In this document: positions 1-5,888 of the stretch, in pieces | Position numbering within the stretch: the stretch's first letter is position 1 | Layout of the letters: every line of letters starts with the position of its first letter | Assembly (NCBI GenBank): GCA_017998095.1 | Contig: JAGODU010000187.1 | Coordinates: forward strand, 1 to 7,602 | Length of the DNA stretch: 7,602 nucleotides | From: Prolixibacteraceae bacterium | GTDB taxonomy: Bacteria; Bacteroidota; Bacteroidia; Bacteroidales; Prolixibacteraceae | Reading direction: 5' to 3' | Notes under the pieces: model-generated | Database searches by the model: none | The model's input: only the letters and a program-made list of their open reading frames with translations | What the model was told of the DNA's origin: nothing | Made by a program: the position numbers and the translations under genes

Positions 1-44
1 GCTGCTCTCTCTGATAGGTTTTTTAAGTGGTCTGCTAAGTCCAT
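1..44 (-). CDS. 5' end of a possible HsdR_N-type restriction-domain protein (partial)
   Basis: An ATG at 44-42 on the minus strand opens a frame that continues out of the window. The visible residues are MDLADHLKNLSERA. The pattern of an initial Met, an acidic/amphipathic helix and 'LSERA' resembles the first residues of Bacteroidota proteins carrying the type I restriction enzyme R N-terminal domain (often ~350 aa, related to HsdR N-terminal nuclease domains but lacking the helicase). In that family this helix is followed by the 'TEEATK' segment, which would lie outside the window. Only 14 complete codons are visible, so the family call is a recollection-based guess; that a coding region starts here is somewhat better supported, because the frame is open to the edge. 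If it is right, the protein would be a solitary nuclease-domain protein typical of accessory DNA and prophages. Confidence 0.35.
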   Translation of the reverse strand, partial: MDLADHLKNLSERA

Positions 45-201
45 AGGTGTATTATTTTAAAGTTTTCAAAGTGATAGAGTTTTTCTCTGGTAATTTAGCA
101 ACTTTTCAGATCATAAGGGATAGTAATAGTTCAATTTTCCACATTTGATTACTCAATTTAAGTTCTGGCATCTTTTGTCTTATTATAAAAACCAGCAACA
201 G

Positions 202-315
202 CTACAACTTATCAAAGGATTTTGTATTTATTGATCGCCAGGTGAAACCGTCATTTCTTATCTTATTCTTAACTTCAACCATATAGGCCGATAATAATAA
301 GTGTCCTCGTTCCAT
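202..315 (-). CDS. possible 37-aa small protein, unknown function
   Basis: An ATG at 315-313 opens a 37-codon frame ending in TAG at 202. It lies 32 bp downstream of the DUF4314 gene on the same strand, so the two could be cotranscribed. The central part (VEVKNKIRNDGFTWRSINTK) has a charged, protein-like composition, with an internal Met at residue 12 as an alternative start. I recognise no family, signal peptide or membrane segment. It could equally be the decayed end of a longer gene or a chance frame in AT-rich DNA. The rest of 45-347 shows no gene on either strand. Confidence 0.25.
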   Translation of the reverse strand: MERGHLLLSAYMVEVKNKIRNDGFTWRSINTKSFDKL

Positions 316-347
316 GGATGATTGAAAAGCTAAGAAAAATTTGTCCT

Positions 348-560
348 TTAAAGAATCTGGTACTCATCCAACCCAATAATAACGCCCAAAAGACTTCCGT
401 CATCCCATCTGACATGAATTGTTCCAGCGGCATCCACATAATAAATGGTACCTTCAGTTCCTCGAGGTACAGGATTTGGCTCGTCGTTCATCTGGATAAG
501 CCGGAGGCGTTTCCCCTTGTATTCCTTATTGAGTTTTCGAAAGATTGCTTTCTTTGTCAT
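348..560 (-). CDS. DUF4314 family small protein
   Basis: This 70-aa protein is almost entirely one DUF4314-like domain (about residues 16-68). Family-type landmarks are GKRLRLIQM near residues 16-24, the NPVPRGTEGTI turn near residues 29-39, VDAAGTIHVRWDDGS near residues 42-56, and a hydrophobic tail LDEYQIL. The repeated beta-strand/Gly-turn pattern suggests a small SH3-like barrel. DUF4314 proteins have no established biochemical role; they are common in plasmids, phages and integrative elements of Firmicutes and Bacteroidota. The ATG at 560 puts 15 mostly basic residues before the domain, normal for the family. No good Shine-Dalgarno is seen, as usual in this phylum. A plus-strand frame overlapping the same bases is less protein-like and is treated as its shadow. 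The family call is secure; function is unknown. Confidence 0.85.
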   Translation of the reverse strand: MTKKAIFRKLNKEYKGKRLRLIQMNDEPNPVPRGTEGTIYYVDAAGTIHVRWDDGSLLGVIIGLDEYQIL

Positions 561-699
561 ATGTCAGAAATTGTTAAAGCTCCTGTAAAGAGCCAATGTA
601 AAGCCCTTTTTTATGGATACCAAATAAAATAATAGCCAGATTTTATGAGCCTCTCAGTAGATAAATACAGATATATGGAACTTGGTTATGAAAATTGAA

Positions 700-727
700 C
701 CAGACCCCTAAGACTTGACACTGGGGC
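700..727. mobile_element. possible IS3-family terminal inverted-repeat remnant
   Basis: The stretch AGACCCCTAAGACTTGACACT (702-722) resembles the terminal inverted repeats of many IS3-family elements, which follow a TGACCCCTAAAAGTTGGACAC-like pattern. No transposase frame and no second end are visible within the window, so at most this is a solo end or scar. Around it, 561-881 is noncoding. It also holds a near-palindrome centred on TTAGTTAACTAA (740-751), flanked by GGTA and TACC, and a direct repeat of TGTAAAG near 581-605. I see no gene in this gap on either strand. Confidence 0.25.
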
Positions 728-881
728 ACATTTGGGTAATTAGTTAACTAAACTACCATTAAAGTGCCATTATTTGGAAAAAAAGATGCGACGACTAAAA
801 TCAACCAATAGCAGTGTTCAAGGTAATATTTCAAGGTATTCTATTTCATTTAAGCAGAATTTATTGCATTGAGTAACAAAC

Positions 882-952
882 AAAAGCAGGGAGCAATCCG
901 GGTACTTGGTACCTTGCACCGAACCATGTCGCATGCATCCAATGCTCCCTGC
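882..952 (-). terminator. large branched terminator hairpin of the 63-aa gene
   Basis: A perfect 10-bp inverted repeat, GCAGGGAGCA at 886-895 and TGCTCCCTGC at 943-952, closes a 47-nt interior. Read on the minus strand it is followed at once by TTTTGTTTGTT, so it has the form of an intrinsic terminator 29 bp past the stop codon of the 63-aa gene. The interior holds two further hairpins: GGTAC-TTG-GTACC at 901-913 (plus-strand notation) and a 7-bp hairpin with one bulge at 916-936. One pair of the second hairpin is G-U in the minus-strand RNA but A-C in the plus strand, which supports minus-strand transcription. The result is a predicted three-way junction rather than a plain hairpin. Confidence 0.7.
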
Positions 953-981
953 CAATAGATAAAGCTTCTTTAATAATCTGT

Positions 982-1173
982 TTATTTTGAATCCTCATTC
1001 TTGGCTTCCTTGTTTTCCCTTGTCAAGTTCTCTTGAATATCGTTATGCTTTTGCTGCTTGACGTGGAAATTAAAATCTCTCATGATCTCAAGTGGAGTTT
1101 TTCCCTTGACCTTTGCCATGAGAACAAGAAATGCCTTTGCTGACGGGCTTAATGTCCTGTTCTTATCTTCCAT
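982..1173 (-). CDS. 63-aa hypothetical protein
   Basis: The protein has two parts. Residues 1-40 are amphipathic and probably helical (LSPSAKAFLVLMAKVKG, then PLEIMRDFNFHV), and the C-terminal third is highly charged and probably disordered (ENLTRENKEAKNEDSK). There is no signal peptide or membrane segment, so it should be cytoplasmic. I do not recognise a family. Reality as a gene is supported by the strong terminator 29 bp after its stop and by an empty intergenic region upstream that carries a near-palindrome CAGAAATAATTTATTCTG (1197-1214), 24 bp before the ATG, which might be an operator. It is divergent from a plus-strand promoter-like sequence at 1229-1236. It could be a small regulator or nucleic-acid-binding peptide, but nothing in the sequence proves this. 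Confidence 0.55.
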   Translation of the reverse strand: MEDKNRTLSPSAKAFLVLMAKVKGKTPLEIMRDFNFHVKQQKHNDIQENLTRENKEAKNEDSK

Positions 1174-1228
1174 GAAATAAATATATGAATAATATTCAGA
1201 AATAATTTATTCTGGCCCCGGTGTGTTT

Positions 1229-1236
1229 TAACTTTG
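1229..1236 (+). promoter_or_regulatory. candidate Bacteroidota -7 promoter element
   Basis: TAACTTTG at 1229-1236 matches the Bacteroidota -7 consensus TAnnTTTG exactly. No clear TTTG -33 element is found at the expected distance upstream (about 1205), which weakens the call. Transcription would begin near 1243 and run towards the terminator at 1277-1307. No convincing coding frame follows on this strand. Confidence 0.35.
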
Positions 1237-1242
1237 TTAGTA

Positions 1243-1307
1243 TTGCGACCAAATACGAGGAGATGCAGCGAGTTTCAGCCCCCGTTAATCAGCAGCCGGG
1301 GCTTTTT
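1243..1307 (+). ncRNA. candidate short RNA of about 65 nt
   Basis: This is inferred only from a TAnnTTTG promoter-like sequence at 1229-1236 and an intrinsic terminator ending near 1307, with no reading frame of interest between them. The start is an estimate from the usual -7 spacing. The 5' part (GAGGAGATGCAGCGAG near 1257-1272) is purine-rich and mostly unpaired. I do not recognise a known RNA family. Confidence 0.2.
1277..1307 (+). terminator. intrinsic terminator, plus strand
   Basis: AGCCCC at 1277-1282 pairs with GGGGCT at 1298-1303 around a 15-nt loop, and the T run TTTTT occupies 1303-1307. No protein gene on the plus strand ends here, so it terminates either a short RNA or transcription from a gene that has been lost. 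Between here and 1465 I see no gene, only a hairpin TCTGA-N5-TCAGA at 1383-1397 that recurs at 3653-3667. Confidence 0.55.
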
Positions 1308-1465
1308 ATTTGTTGGTTTTTACGCTGAGCAATGCCTCGATTTAAAAACCGACCGTAGTCCTCATTCTGAGTCTTCTAAGTGTCTGATTTTATCAGAAAA
1401 TTATTTTCGGTACCTCACACTATGGAATCCTAACCGGACAAGTTACAGATTCTCACCAGGAATCT

Positions 1466-2071
1466 TCAACCAGCAAGTTTATTCAGATTCTTTTTAGGCG
1501 ACGGACTGTTACAATACAACCGTTCAAGATTAAATTTGGCTATTGGATTTGTCCTCGCCAACAAACTGTATTCATAAATCAATCTCTCATACAAGACGCC
1601 CATCGGTTCATTAATATACTTTGAAACGATATGAACAAATATCTCATTCGACTTCTCGACTGTGGTCCAGTCAACATACTCGAATCCATAAATAATCGAT
1701 TCCACAACCTCACTGATGAACATCCCGGAATTGAGTCCAGAGAGTCCGTGTCTTCTGACAAACTGATCGGCGTGGCACCATATATACAGGTTGCTTGTCT
1801 TTTCCTTTAATTCAACCGCCATCGAATCATCAATAATATATCCGTTTGTGTTGGGAAACTGCCCCACACTTAAAAGTCCCCAGGGAGATCCATGACCAAG
1901 CATGAATATCCTGTCGTGGGTTTCAATAAGTTTTCTCAAACCGAGTTTCGGGATTCCCCCATTTATGACAGTTTTGTTTTTGAGGTTGGCATAAATCTCC
2001 ATAAGGAATTCTGTTGTATGGTCTGCAGGATGGATGACAAGAGTTTTCATGAGGTGGCTAAAGTATGCCAT
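1466..2071 (-). CDS. caspase/CHAT-like (clan CD-type) His-Cys protein, function unknown
   Basis: This soluble protein of 194-201 aa has the alternating beta/alpha pattern of clan CD folds. Numbering from the first Met: strand KTLVIHPAD at 9-17; strand plus His motif RIFMLGHGSPWGLL at 54-67 (His60, Gly61); strand plus Cys motif LYIWCHADQFV at 95-105 (Cys99, His100); then SGMFISEVVES at 115-125 and helices. A hydrophobic strand ending in GHG, followed about 40 residues later by a strand ending in Cys, is the arrangement of caspases, gingipains and CHAT proteins. I recall similar ~200-aa Bacteroidota proteins beginning MKTLVIHP that are annotated only as hypothetical, so the ATG at 2050 (residue 8) is probably the true start. 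No signal peptide or partner gene is adjacent. Whether it is a peptidase is not known; the Cys could be structural. Confidence 0.75.
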   Translation of the reverse strand: MAYFSHLMKTLVIHPADHTTEFLMEIYANLKNKTVINGGIPKLGLRKLIETHDRIFMLGHGSPWGLLSVGQFPNTNGYIIDDSMAVELKEKTSNLYIWCHADQFVRRHGLSGLNSGMFISEVVESIIYGFEYVDWTTVEKSNEIFVHIVSKYINEPMGVLYERLIYEYSLLARTNPIAKFNLERLYCNSPSPKKNLNKLAG

Positions 2072-2316
2072 TATTCTTAAGATGCCAAATAATGCGGACT
2101 TCAGACATTATGCCATATCTAATTTCAGGGTTCTTTTGACTTACAATGAAAGATAATTTTCAGCCATACCTTTTCCCTATCCATTTAAAAAAATGTCCCA
2201 GAACCCACCAGAATAACCCGGGATTGAATTATTGGGATTGGTTACCATATATTAACTTCCTGTAACCTGAAAGGAAGATGAATCTGAGATTCTTTTTTGG
2301 AATGAGGTAAGAGGGG

Positions 2317-2390
2317 TGTAAACGGCCACCGACCTTTGTATAAATTTAAATGGTCAATTTAATCTGGCGCCTAATGATTGGGAGCACCAA
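2317..2390. mobile_element. possible IS21-family end remnant
   Basis: The sequence contains TGTAAACGGCCACC (2317-2330), an AT-rich TTTAAATGGTCAATTTAA core (2345-2362) and GGAGCACC (2381-2388). Spaced GGTGGNC-like boxes (on the minus strand) alternating with TTTAAATGGTCA-like boxes are typical of the multiple terminal repeats of Bacteroidota IS21 elements. There is no istA or istB frame in the window, so this could only be a solo end. The whole gap 2072-2411 holds no gene. Besides this it contains a weak hairpin GAATC-TGA-GATTC followed by six T (2280-2298, plus strand), whose short stem makes a real terminator doubtful. Confidence 0.25.
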
Positions 2391-2411
2391 TTTTGCATTA
2401 AATCAATCAAT

Positions 2412-3362
2412 TTAATTTATGACTATTTTAAGATTGTTCAACCACTTTGTTATTTCAGGATCACTATATAATATATCGGTTACTGGTTCATATATGGATA
2501 TAACATAAATATCATTATTGTTCAATAACCCAAAGGATTCTGATTTCAGATAGAAGTTTTCAATCTTGTTATCATTAATAGTGACATTTTTAAACAAAAA
2601 AATTGCTTTCAAGTAAATAAAGTCGTCTTGTGCTTGAATGTCTTGGATTTCAAAAGAAGCTTCTGGAAATGATGATGTTGCCACTCTTACTTGATCAATG
2701 AAAAACAAAAGGGTGCTCATTAAACCTTGTTTTTTATAAAATCTTTTAAATTCTTCGGTATGTCCTGGTTCCTGTGCTTCTGCATTAATAATCGCCAAGG
2801 TATCTATATTTACCTTTTCGAAGGATATACTTGTATTTATTGACCTATATCCTAAAGAATCGACCATACTGGAGTTTTGAATAGTATATACCTTACCGCC
2901 GTTCCAGTAATGTACTTTTGACCTATGTTTTTTTTGGACTTCTATTTCTTTTGATCTATCTTTTTTATCTATTTGGCTGAAATCCCTCGCTGTTACGTAG
3001 GTATTAATCATCAAATGCTTCCAGTAACTCGAGTCTGATAAAGTATAGAATTCATCAGAATTATAGAATTTTAATTTGGATGCATCTTCAAGTTTATCAG
3101 AAGATTTAACAAATACTTTTCTAACATTAAAATAGGCATGAGCGTCATTACTTAAACCTCTATTTATAGATGAAATGGCATCGTTACATTCATCAAGTTT
3201 CCTTTGAAATGATAATTCAAGATTTGTTATTCTCTCATTATGAAAGAATTGCAAGACGCCAAAAGTTATACCTACAACTATTATTATAGTGCTTATAAAA
3301 TAACTTAAAGGATTTTTTTCAATTCTTTCTTTAACTGACTTTGGTTTACTCTTATCTATCAT
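2412..3362 (-). CDS. single-pass membrane protein of unknown function
   Basis: This 316-aa protein starts with a short basic cytoplasmic segment (KPKSVKERIEKN). One membrane helix follows at about residues 20-39 (YFISTIIIVVGITFGVLQFF), then a probable short coiled coil at 43-70. A ~240-residue mixed alpha/beta domain fills the rest. By the positive-inside rule the C-terminal domain should face the periplasm. The NPLSYFIST...G...G layout is one I associate with many N-terminally anchored bacterial proteins whose C-terminal domains vary. No catalytic motif is evident; FEIQDIQAQDDFIYLKAIF near 237-255 looks like beta strands. The gene is visibly more AT-rich than its left neighbours and stands alone. 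On the minus strand TATGTTTG (3374-3367) lies only 4 bp before the ATG: a -7 match, but it would imply an almost leaderless mRNA. Confidence 0.75.
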   Translation of the reverse strand: MIDKSKPKSVKERIEKNPLSYFISTIIIVVGITFGVLQFFHNERITNLELSFQRKLDECNDAISSINRGLSNDAHAYFNVRKVFVKSSDKLEDASKLKFYNSDEFYTLSDSSYWKHLMINTYVTARDFSQIDKKDRSKEIEVQKKHRSKVHYWNGGKVYTIQNSSMVDSLGYRSINTSISFEKVNIDTLAIINAEAQEPGHTEEFKRFYKKQGLMSTLLFFIDQVRVATSSFPEASFEIQDIQAQDDFIYLKAIFLFKNVTINDNKIENFYLKSESFGLLNNNDIYVISIYEPVTDILYSDPEITKWLNNLKIVIN

Positions 3363-3532
3363 TTATCAAACATATTGATAACATATAAAGGTAAAATTAT
3401 TTTATCAACAAGGATACCCTGGAATGTTCTCTATATCAACATGATTTTTTCAAATTGATCATTAAAAGTTTCTCTTGGTGGAGGAGTAATACGTCCTTCA
3501 CAATTTTTCTGTCAAAACATCATTTTTGATTC

Positions 3533-3605
3533 AAATCCTGACACCAAACTGGCACCAAAAAAAGTTACAATTTTTGAGATTGTAACTTCTTGATTTTGAG
3601 TGGGC
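3533..3605 (-). repeat. direct repeat copy A (putative recombinase-site module)
   Basis: Copy A matches copy B (5656-5729) at roughly 65 of 74 aligned positions. On the plus strand it contains, in order, two GACACC/GGCACC boxes 11 bp apart (3540-3556), a perfect 8-bp inverted repeat GTTACAAT/ATTGTAAC (3564-3571, 3579-3586) with a 7-nt spacer, and a TTGATTTTGAGTGGG tail. Paired boxes one helical turn apart plus an inverted repeat with a 7-8 nt spacer are the usual build of tyrosine-recombinase arm and core sites; that role is inferred. The remaining parts of the 3363-3934 gap (3363-3532 and 3670-3934) show no gene. Confidence 0.75.
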
Positions 3606-3621
3606 CCAGCTGTCACTAACC

Positions 3622-3655
3622 AAAAAGACACCCACAAATGGTCTTTCAGGTGTCT
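3622..3655 (-). terminator. terminator-like hairpin, minus strand
   Basis: AGACACC (3626-3632) pairs with GGTGTCT (3649-3655) over a 16-nt loop. On the minus strand it is followed by TTTTTGG. It sits just upstream (minus-strand sense) of repeat A, in the same relative place as the tRNA terminator at 5844-5868 has to repeats C and B. No convincing gene ends here; a 73-codon minus-strand frame runs straight through the hairpin and repeat A and is judged spurious. Confidence 0.45.
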
Positions 3656-3934
3656 GATTTCTTCAGAAATCCGTCCTTCTTTGACCACTTCAGTAAAAGG
3701 TCTGATGACTCTTAGCATACTTTTGGAAACCACAATGATTTGACACGAATGAAAATGTCGGTTTAAATCAAATTCCCTATTTCGCTTTTAAATTTTGATG
3801 AATTGTATTAATCTATTGACATAAAATTGATTAATTCAGCATTTGATAAATTCTAAATGTATATTTTTATATAATTAAGTGTGAAACAGATTCCCTGGTC
3901 AGGTAAATAATCCATACTATATAGATCTTTCGAT

Positions 3935-5479
3935 ATGATTACGAGTAGTTGTAATATGGGAAGAATAAGAAAAGGTGTTGAAAAATTGGTAAATTTTGGT
4001 AAGGTTGCTATAGTTAACCTTCCATTAATTGTAGGAGTTTATGGGTGTTCAAAAAACTATGCTCCAGAAGCTTATCTTGAAATAAGTCCAAAATCAGGAG
4101 ATGCTCCTCTTGAAGTTAGAATGGAAGTTAATGGGGATGACAGGAATGGGATTGATGATATAACTGAGTACAGACTTGGGATAAATTCAGAGGTAATTAA
4201 AAGCAAAACACCTATTGCTTTAACAAGGATATTCGAGAATGAGGGGAAAGTGAATATTTATGGAGAGGTTGTTGATTCTGAAGGAGAAATTAACAAAACT
4301 CCTGTTGTGGGAGTTGAGGTTTACAGGGGACCTTTTATAGAACAATCGGTTAGTTTAGACAATGATGTGAACATAAAATACTCTGCAACACTTTCAAAAG
4401 TAGATAAAGCCCAATTAAGTGTTAAGAGAAATAATTCACAAATATTCTCTCAAGAAATAACTGATGTTAATGAATCGAGGACAGATTATGATAAAACATT
4501 TAATTATTCAAGTGATGGATTCACAAAAGGAAATTATGAGTTTGCATTGAAATCAGATAAATTGGAAAACAAAAAATCTGTAACAATACCTGATTATAAA
4601 CCTACTGCAGACTTTACAAACATAGATATAGATATGGAACAGGACGGGGAAATAAGTGTGACTCTCGGAAATATTTCTGACAAAAACCCTGAAGATATTG
4701 CTTTGGCTACTTACACAAACGCAAGGTCGGTTGACGGGAAAACATCTGTGGAATTATCTGGAAATACACTTGGGATAAACGGTCTTCCAAACCAGACAGG
4801 AAATTATCAGGTTGAAGTTGAATATGGAAGCACTGAAGGAGGACTTGAAAAATCGGTTCTTACAGGGAATATAACCCCTCATACTTGGTTATATACTGTA
4901 AATCCATTTGTTCCAACAAATTCTAACGGAGCTGCCTGGAGTACACTAACAACAAAAGCTCAGAGAGATACATACGTTCAAGAAAAATTGGATGAAGATT
5001 GGACAAATACAATGACATACAATCGAGACCCTCTTTGGGATTGTACAGAATTTTCTCTTCAATTGATGACTAATTTTCATGGAAATCCCAATGCAACTGG
5101 ATACTCTGGTTCTAATTTAGATTCTATTTATTATTATCATGGGACTTACCTAGATAATGGGAAATATGGGTTACCTGTTTATTTTGTAACGGTAGATTCT
5201 CCCGAAGGACATAACATGAATGCGATTTTAACAGGAGATGATGCAACTAAATTTGAAAATTGGTGTTTAATTGAGCCACAAAGAGATAGAATTAATGTTA
5301 AACCAGGAGAGTTATATGTCCCAGAGTCAGTTGTAATTAGAGTAAGAGCTATTCCAATAGATAAAGAAGGAAATCAAAATCCCCTAGTGGAAATATTAGA
5401 TTTTGAAATAGAAAATGGAGTTTCAACGTTAATTTGGGTAAATGATGATCCAAATTTACATATAGTAACCAAAAGGTAA
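3935..5479 (+). CDS. lipoprotein with PKD/Ig-like domains and transglutaminase/papain-like C-terminal domain
   Basis: Numbered from ATG 3935, the N-terminus has a long basic n-region, a hydrophobic stretch (VAIVNLPLIVGVYG) and Cys38 in a VYGC lipobox, predicting a lipoprotein. Starting at Met8 (ATG 3956) would shorten the n-region and is equally plausible. Residues 45-130 look like a PKD domain (SPKSGDAPLEV near 51-61, VVDSEGE near 112-118). Two further beta-rich Ig-like segments cover about 131-220 and 222-312. The C-terminal ~190 residues fit a transglutaminase/papain-like fold: WDCTEFS with Cys370 at a helix start, EGHNMNAIL with His426, and NWCLIEP with Glu447, giving a candidate Cys-His-Glu triad. 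Possible roles are protein cross-linking, peptidase or amidase action on cell-surface polymers. It is the only gene between repeats A and B and is AT-rich. The fold is likely; the substrate is unknown. Confidence 0.75.
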   Translation: MITSSCNMGRIRKGVEKLVNFGKVAIVNLPLIVGVYGCSKNYAPEAYLEISPKSGDAPLEVRMEVNGDDRNGIDDITEYRLGINSEVIKSKTPIALTRIFENEGKVNIYGEVVDSEGEINKTPVVGVEVYRGPFIEQSVSLDNDVNIKYSATLSKVDKAQLSVKRNNSQIFSQEITDVNESRTDYDKTFNYSSDGFTKGNYEFALKSDKLENKKSVTIPDYKPTADFTNIDIDMEQDGEISVTLGNISDKNPEDIALATYTNARSVDGKTSVELSGNTLGINGLPNQTGNYQVEVEYGSTEGGLEKSVLTGNITPHTWLYTVNPFVPTNSNGAAWSTLTTKAQRDTYVQEKLDEDWTNTMTYNRDPLWDCTEFSLQLMTNFHGNPNATGYSGSNLDSIYYYHGTYLDNGKYGLPVYFVTVDSPEGHNMNAILTGDDATKFENWCLIEPQRDRINVKPGELYVPESVVIRVRAIPIDKEGNQNPLVEILDFEIENGVSTLIWVNDDPNLHIVTKR

Positions 5480-5655
5480 AACATTTAGGGTTTAATAGAT
5501 AATCAGAGTGTAAGAAAAACATTTGTAAAAACAAGTTTGCTATATCTGCTGACTTCCCTTTGATTCGGTCCAATCAAAAATAGAATCACAATTTAAACTT
5601 TTCTGGACTATTGAAAAATCAAGAGGAAATCCAAGTCAGAATAATTGATATCCCC

Positions 5656-5729
5656 AAATCCTGGCACCAAACTGGCACCAAAAATAGGTTACAATTTTGA
5701 GGTTGTAACTTAGTGATTTTGAGTGGCCC
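5656..5729 (-). repeat. direct repeat copy B (putative recombinase-site module)
   Basis: Copy B is in the same orientation as copy A, about 2.1 kb away. It carries the boxes TGGCACC at 5662-5668 and 5673-5679, an 11-bp period. Next is the perfect 7-bp inverted repeat GTTACAA/TTGTAAC (5688-5694, 5703-5709) with an 8-nt spacer, then the GTGATTTTGAGTGG tail. The inverted-repeat arms agree between copies while the spacer length and sequence vary slightly. The leading ATCCCCAAA-CCTGGCA segment is shared with copy D at 6027. Confidence 0.75.
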
Positions 5730-5810
5730 CTGTTGAGATCTAGTCAACGACTCCTTGGATTATGAGTCAGGGATTTGAATATGAAGATTTCTCATGATTC
5801 ATCAAAAACC

Positions 5811-5838
5811 ATCCAAAAACCTAGCAAGAACCTAGCAA
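5811..5838 (-). repeat. paired-box repeat copy C
   Basis: ATCCAAAAACCTAGCAAG followed by AACCTAGCAA gives two CCTAGCAA boxes 11 bp apart. The layout is the same as in copies A and B, but with GCAA in place of GCACC. It lies directly beside the tRNA-fragment terminator. It has no GTTACAA inverted repeat. Confidence 0.55.
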
Positions 5839-5843
5839 CAAAC

Positions 5844-5868
5844 AAAAAACACCTCCCGAGGGAAGTGT
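5844..5868 (-). terminator. intrinsic terminator after the tRNA-Gln fragment
   Basis: On the minus strand ACACTTCC pairs with GGAGGTGT (one G-U pair) around the tetraloop CTCG or a tighter variant, at 5868-5849. TTTTTGTTTG follows. It begins 20 bp past the 3' end of the tRNA fragment, which is where a tRNA gene's own terminator would be. Confidence 0.7.
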
Positions 5869-5888
5869 CTAAGTGTTTGATTATCTTG

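Noticed and set aside
318..632. 104-codon plus-strand frame
   Set aside because: It lies over the DUF4314 gene on the opposite strand, has no recognisable motif, and the minus-strand frame matches a known family.
886..952. Integron attC-like recombination site
   Set aside because: The folded shape is suggestive, but the GTTRRRY/RYYYAAC core sites of attC are missing and the T run on the minus strand fits a terminator better.
1234..1497. 87-codon plus-strand frame
   Set aside because: It runs through the intrinsic terminator at 1277-1307 and has a composition unlike a protein; judged noncoding.
2280..2298. Intrinsic terminator on the plus strand
   Set aside because: The stem is only five mostly A-T pairs and no plus-strand gene ends nearby, so the T run is probably incidental.
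3512..3733. 73-codon minus-strand frame
   Set aside because: It is made of repeat A and the terminator-like hairpin at 3622-3655. The equivalent sequence at copy B is not an open frame, so the frame is probably accidental.
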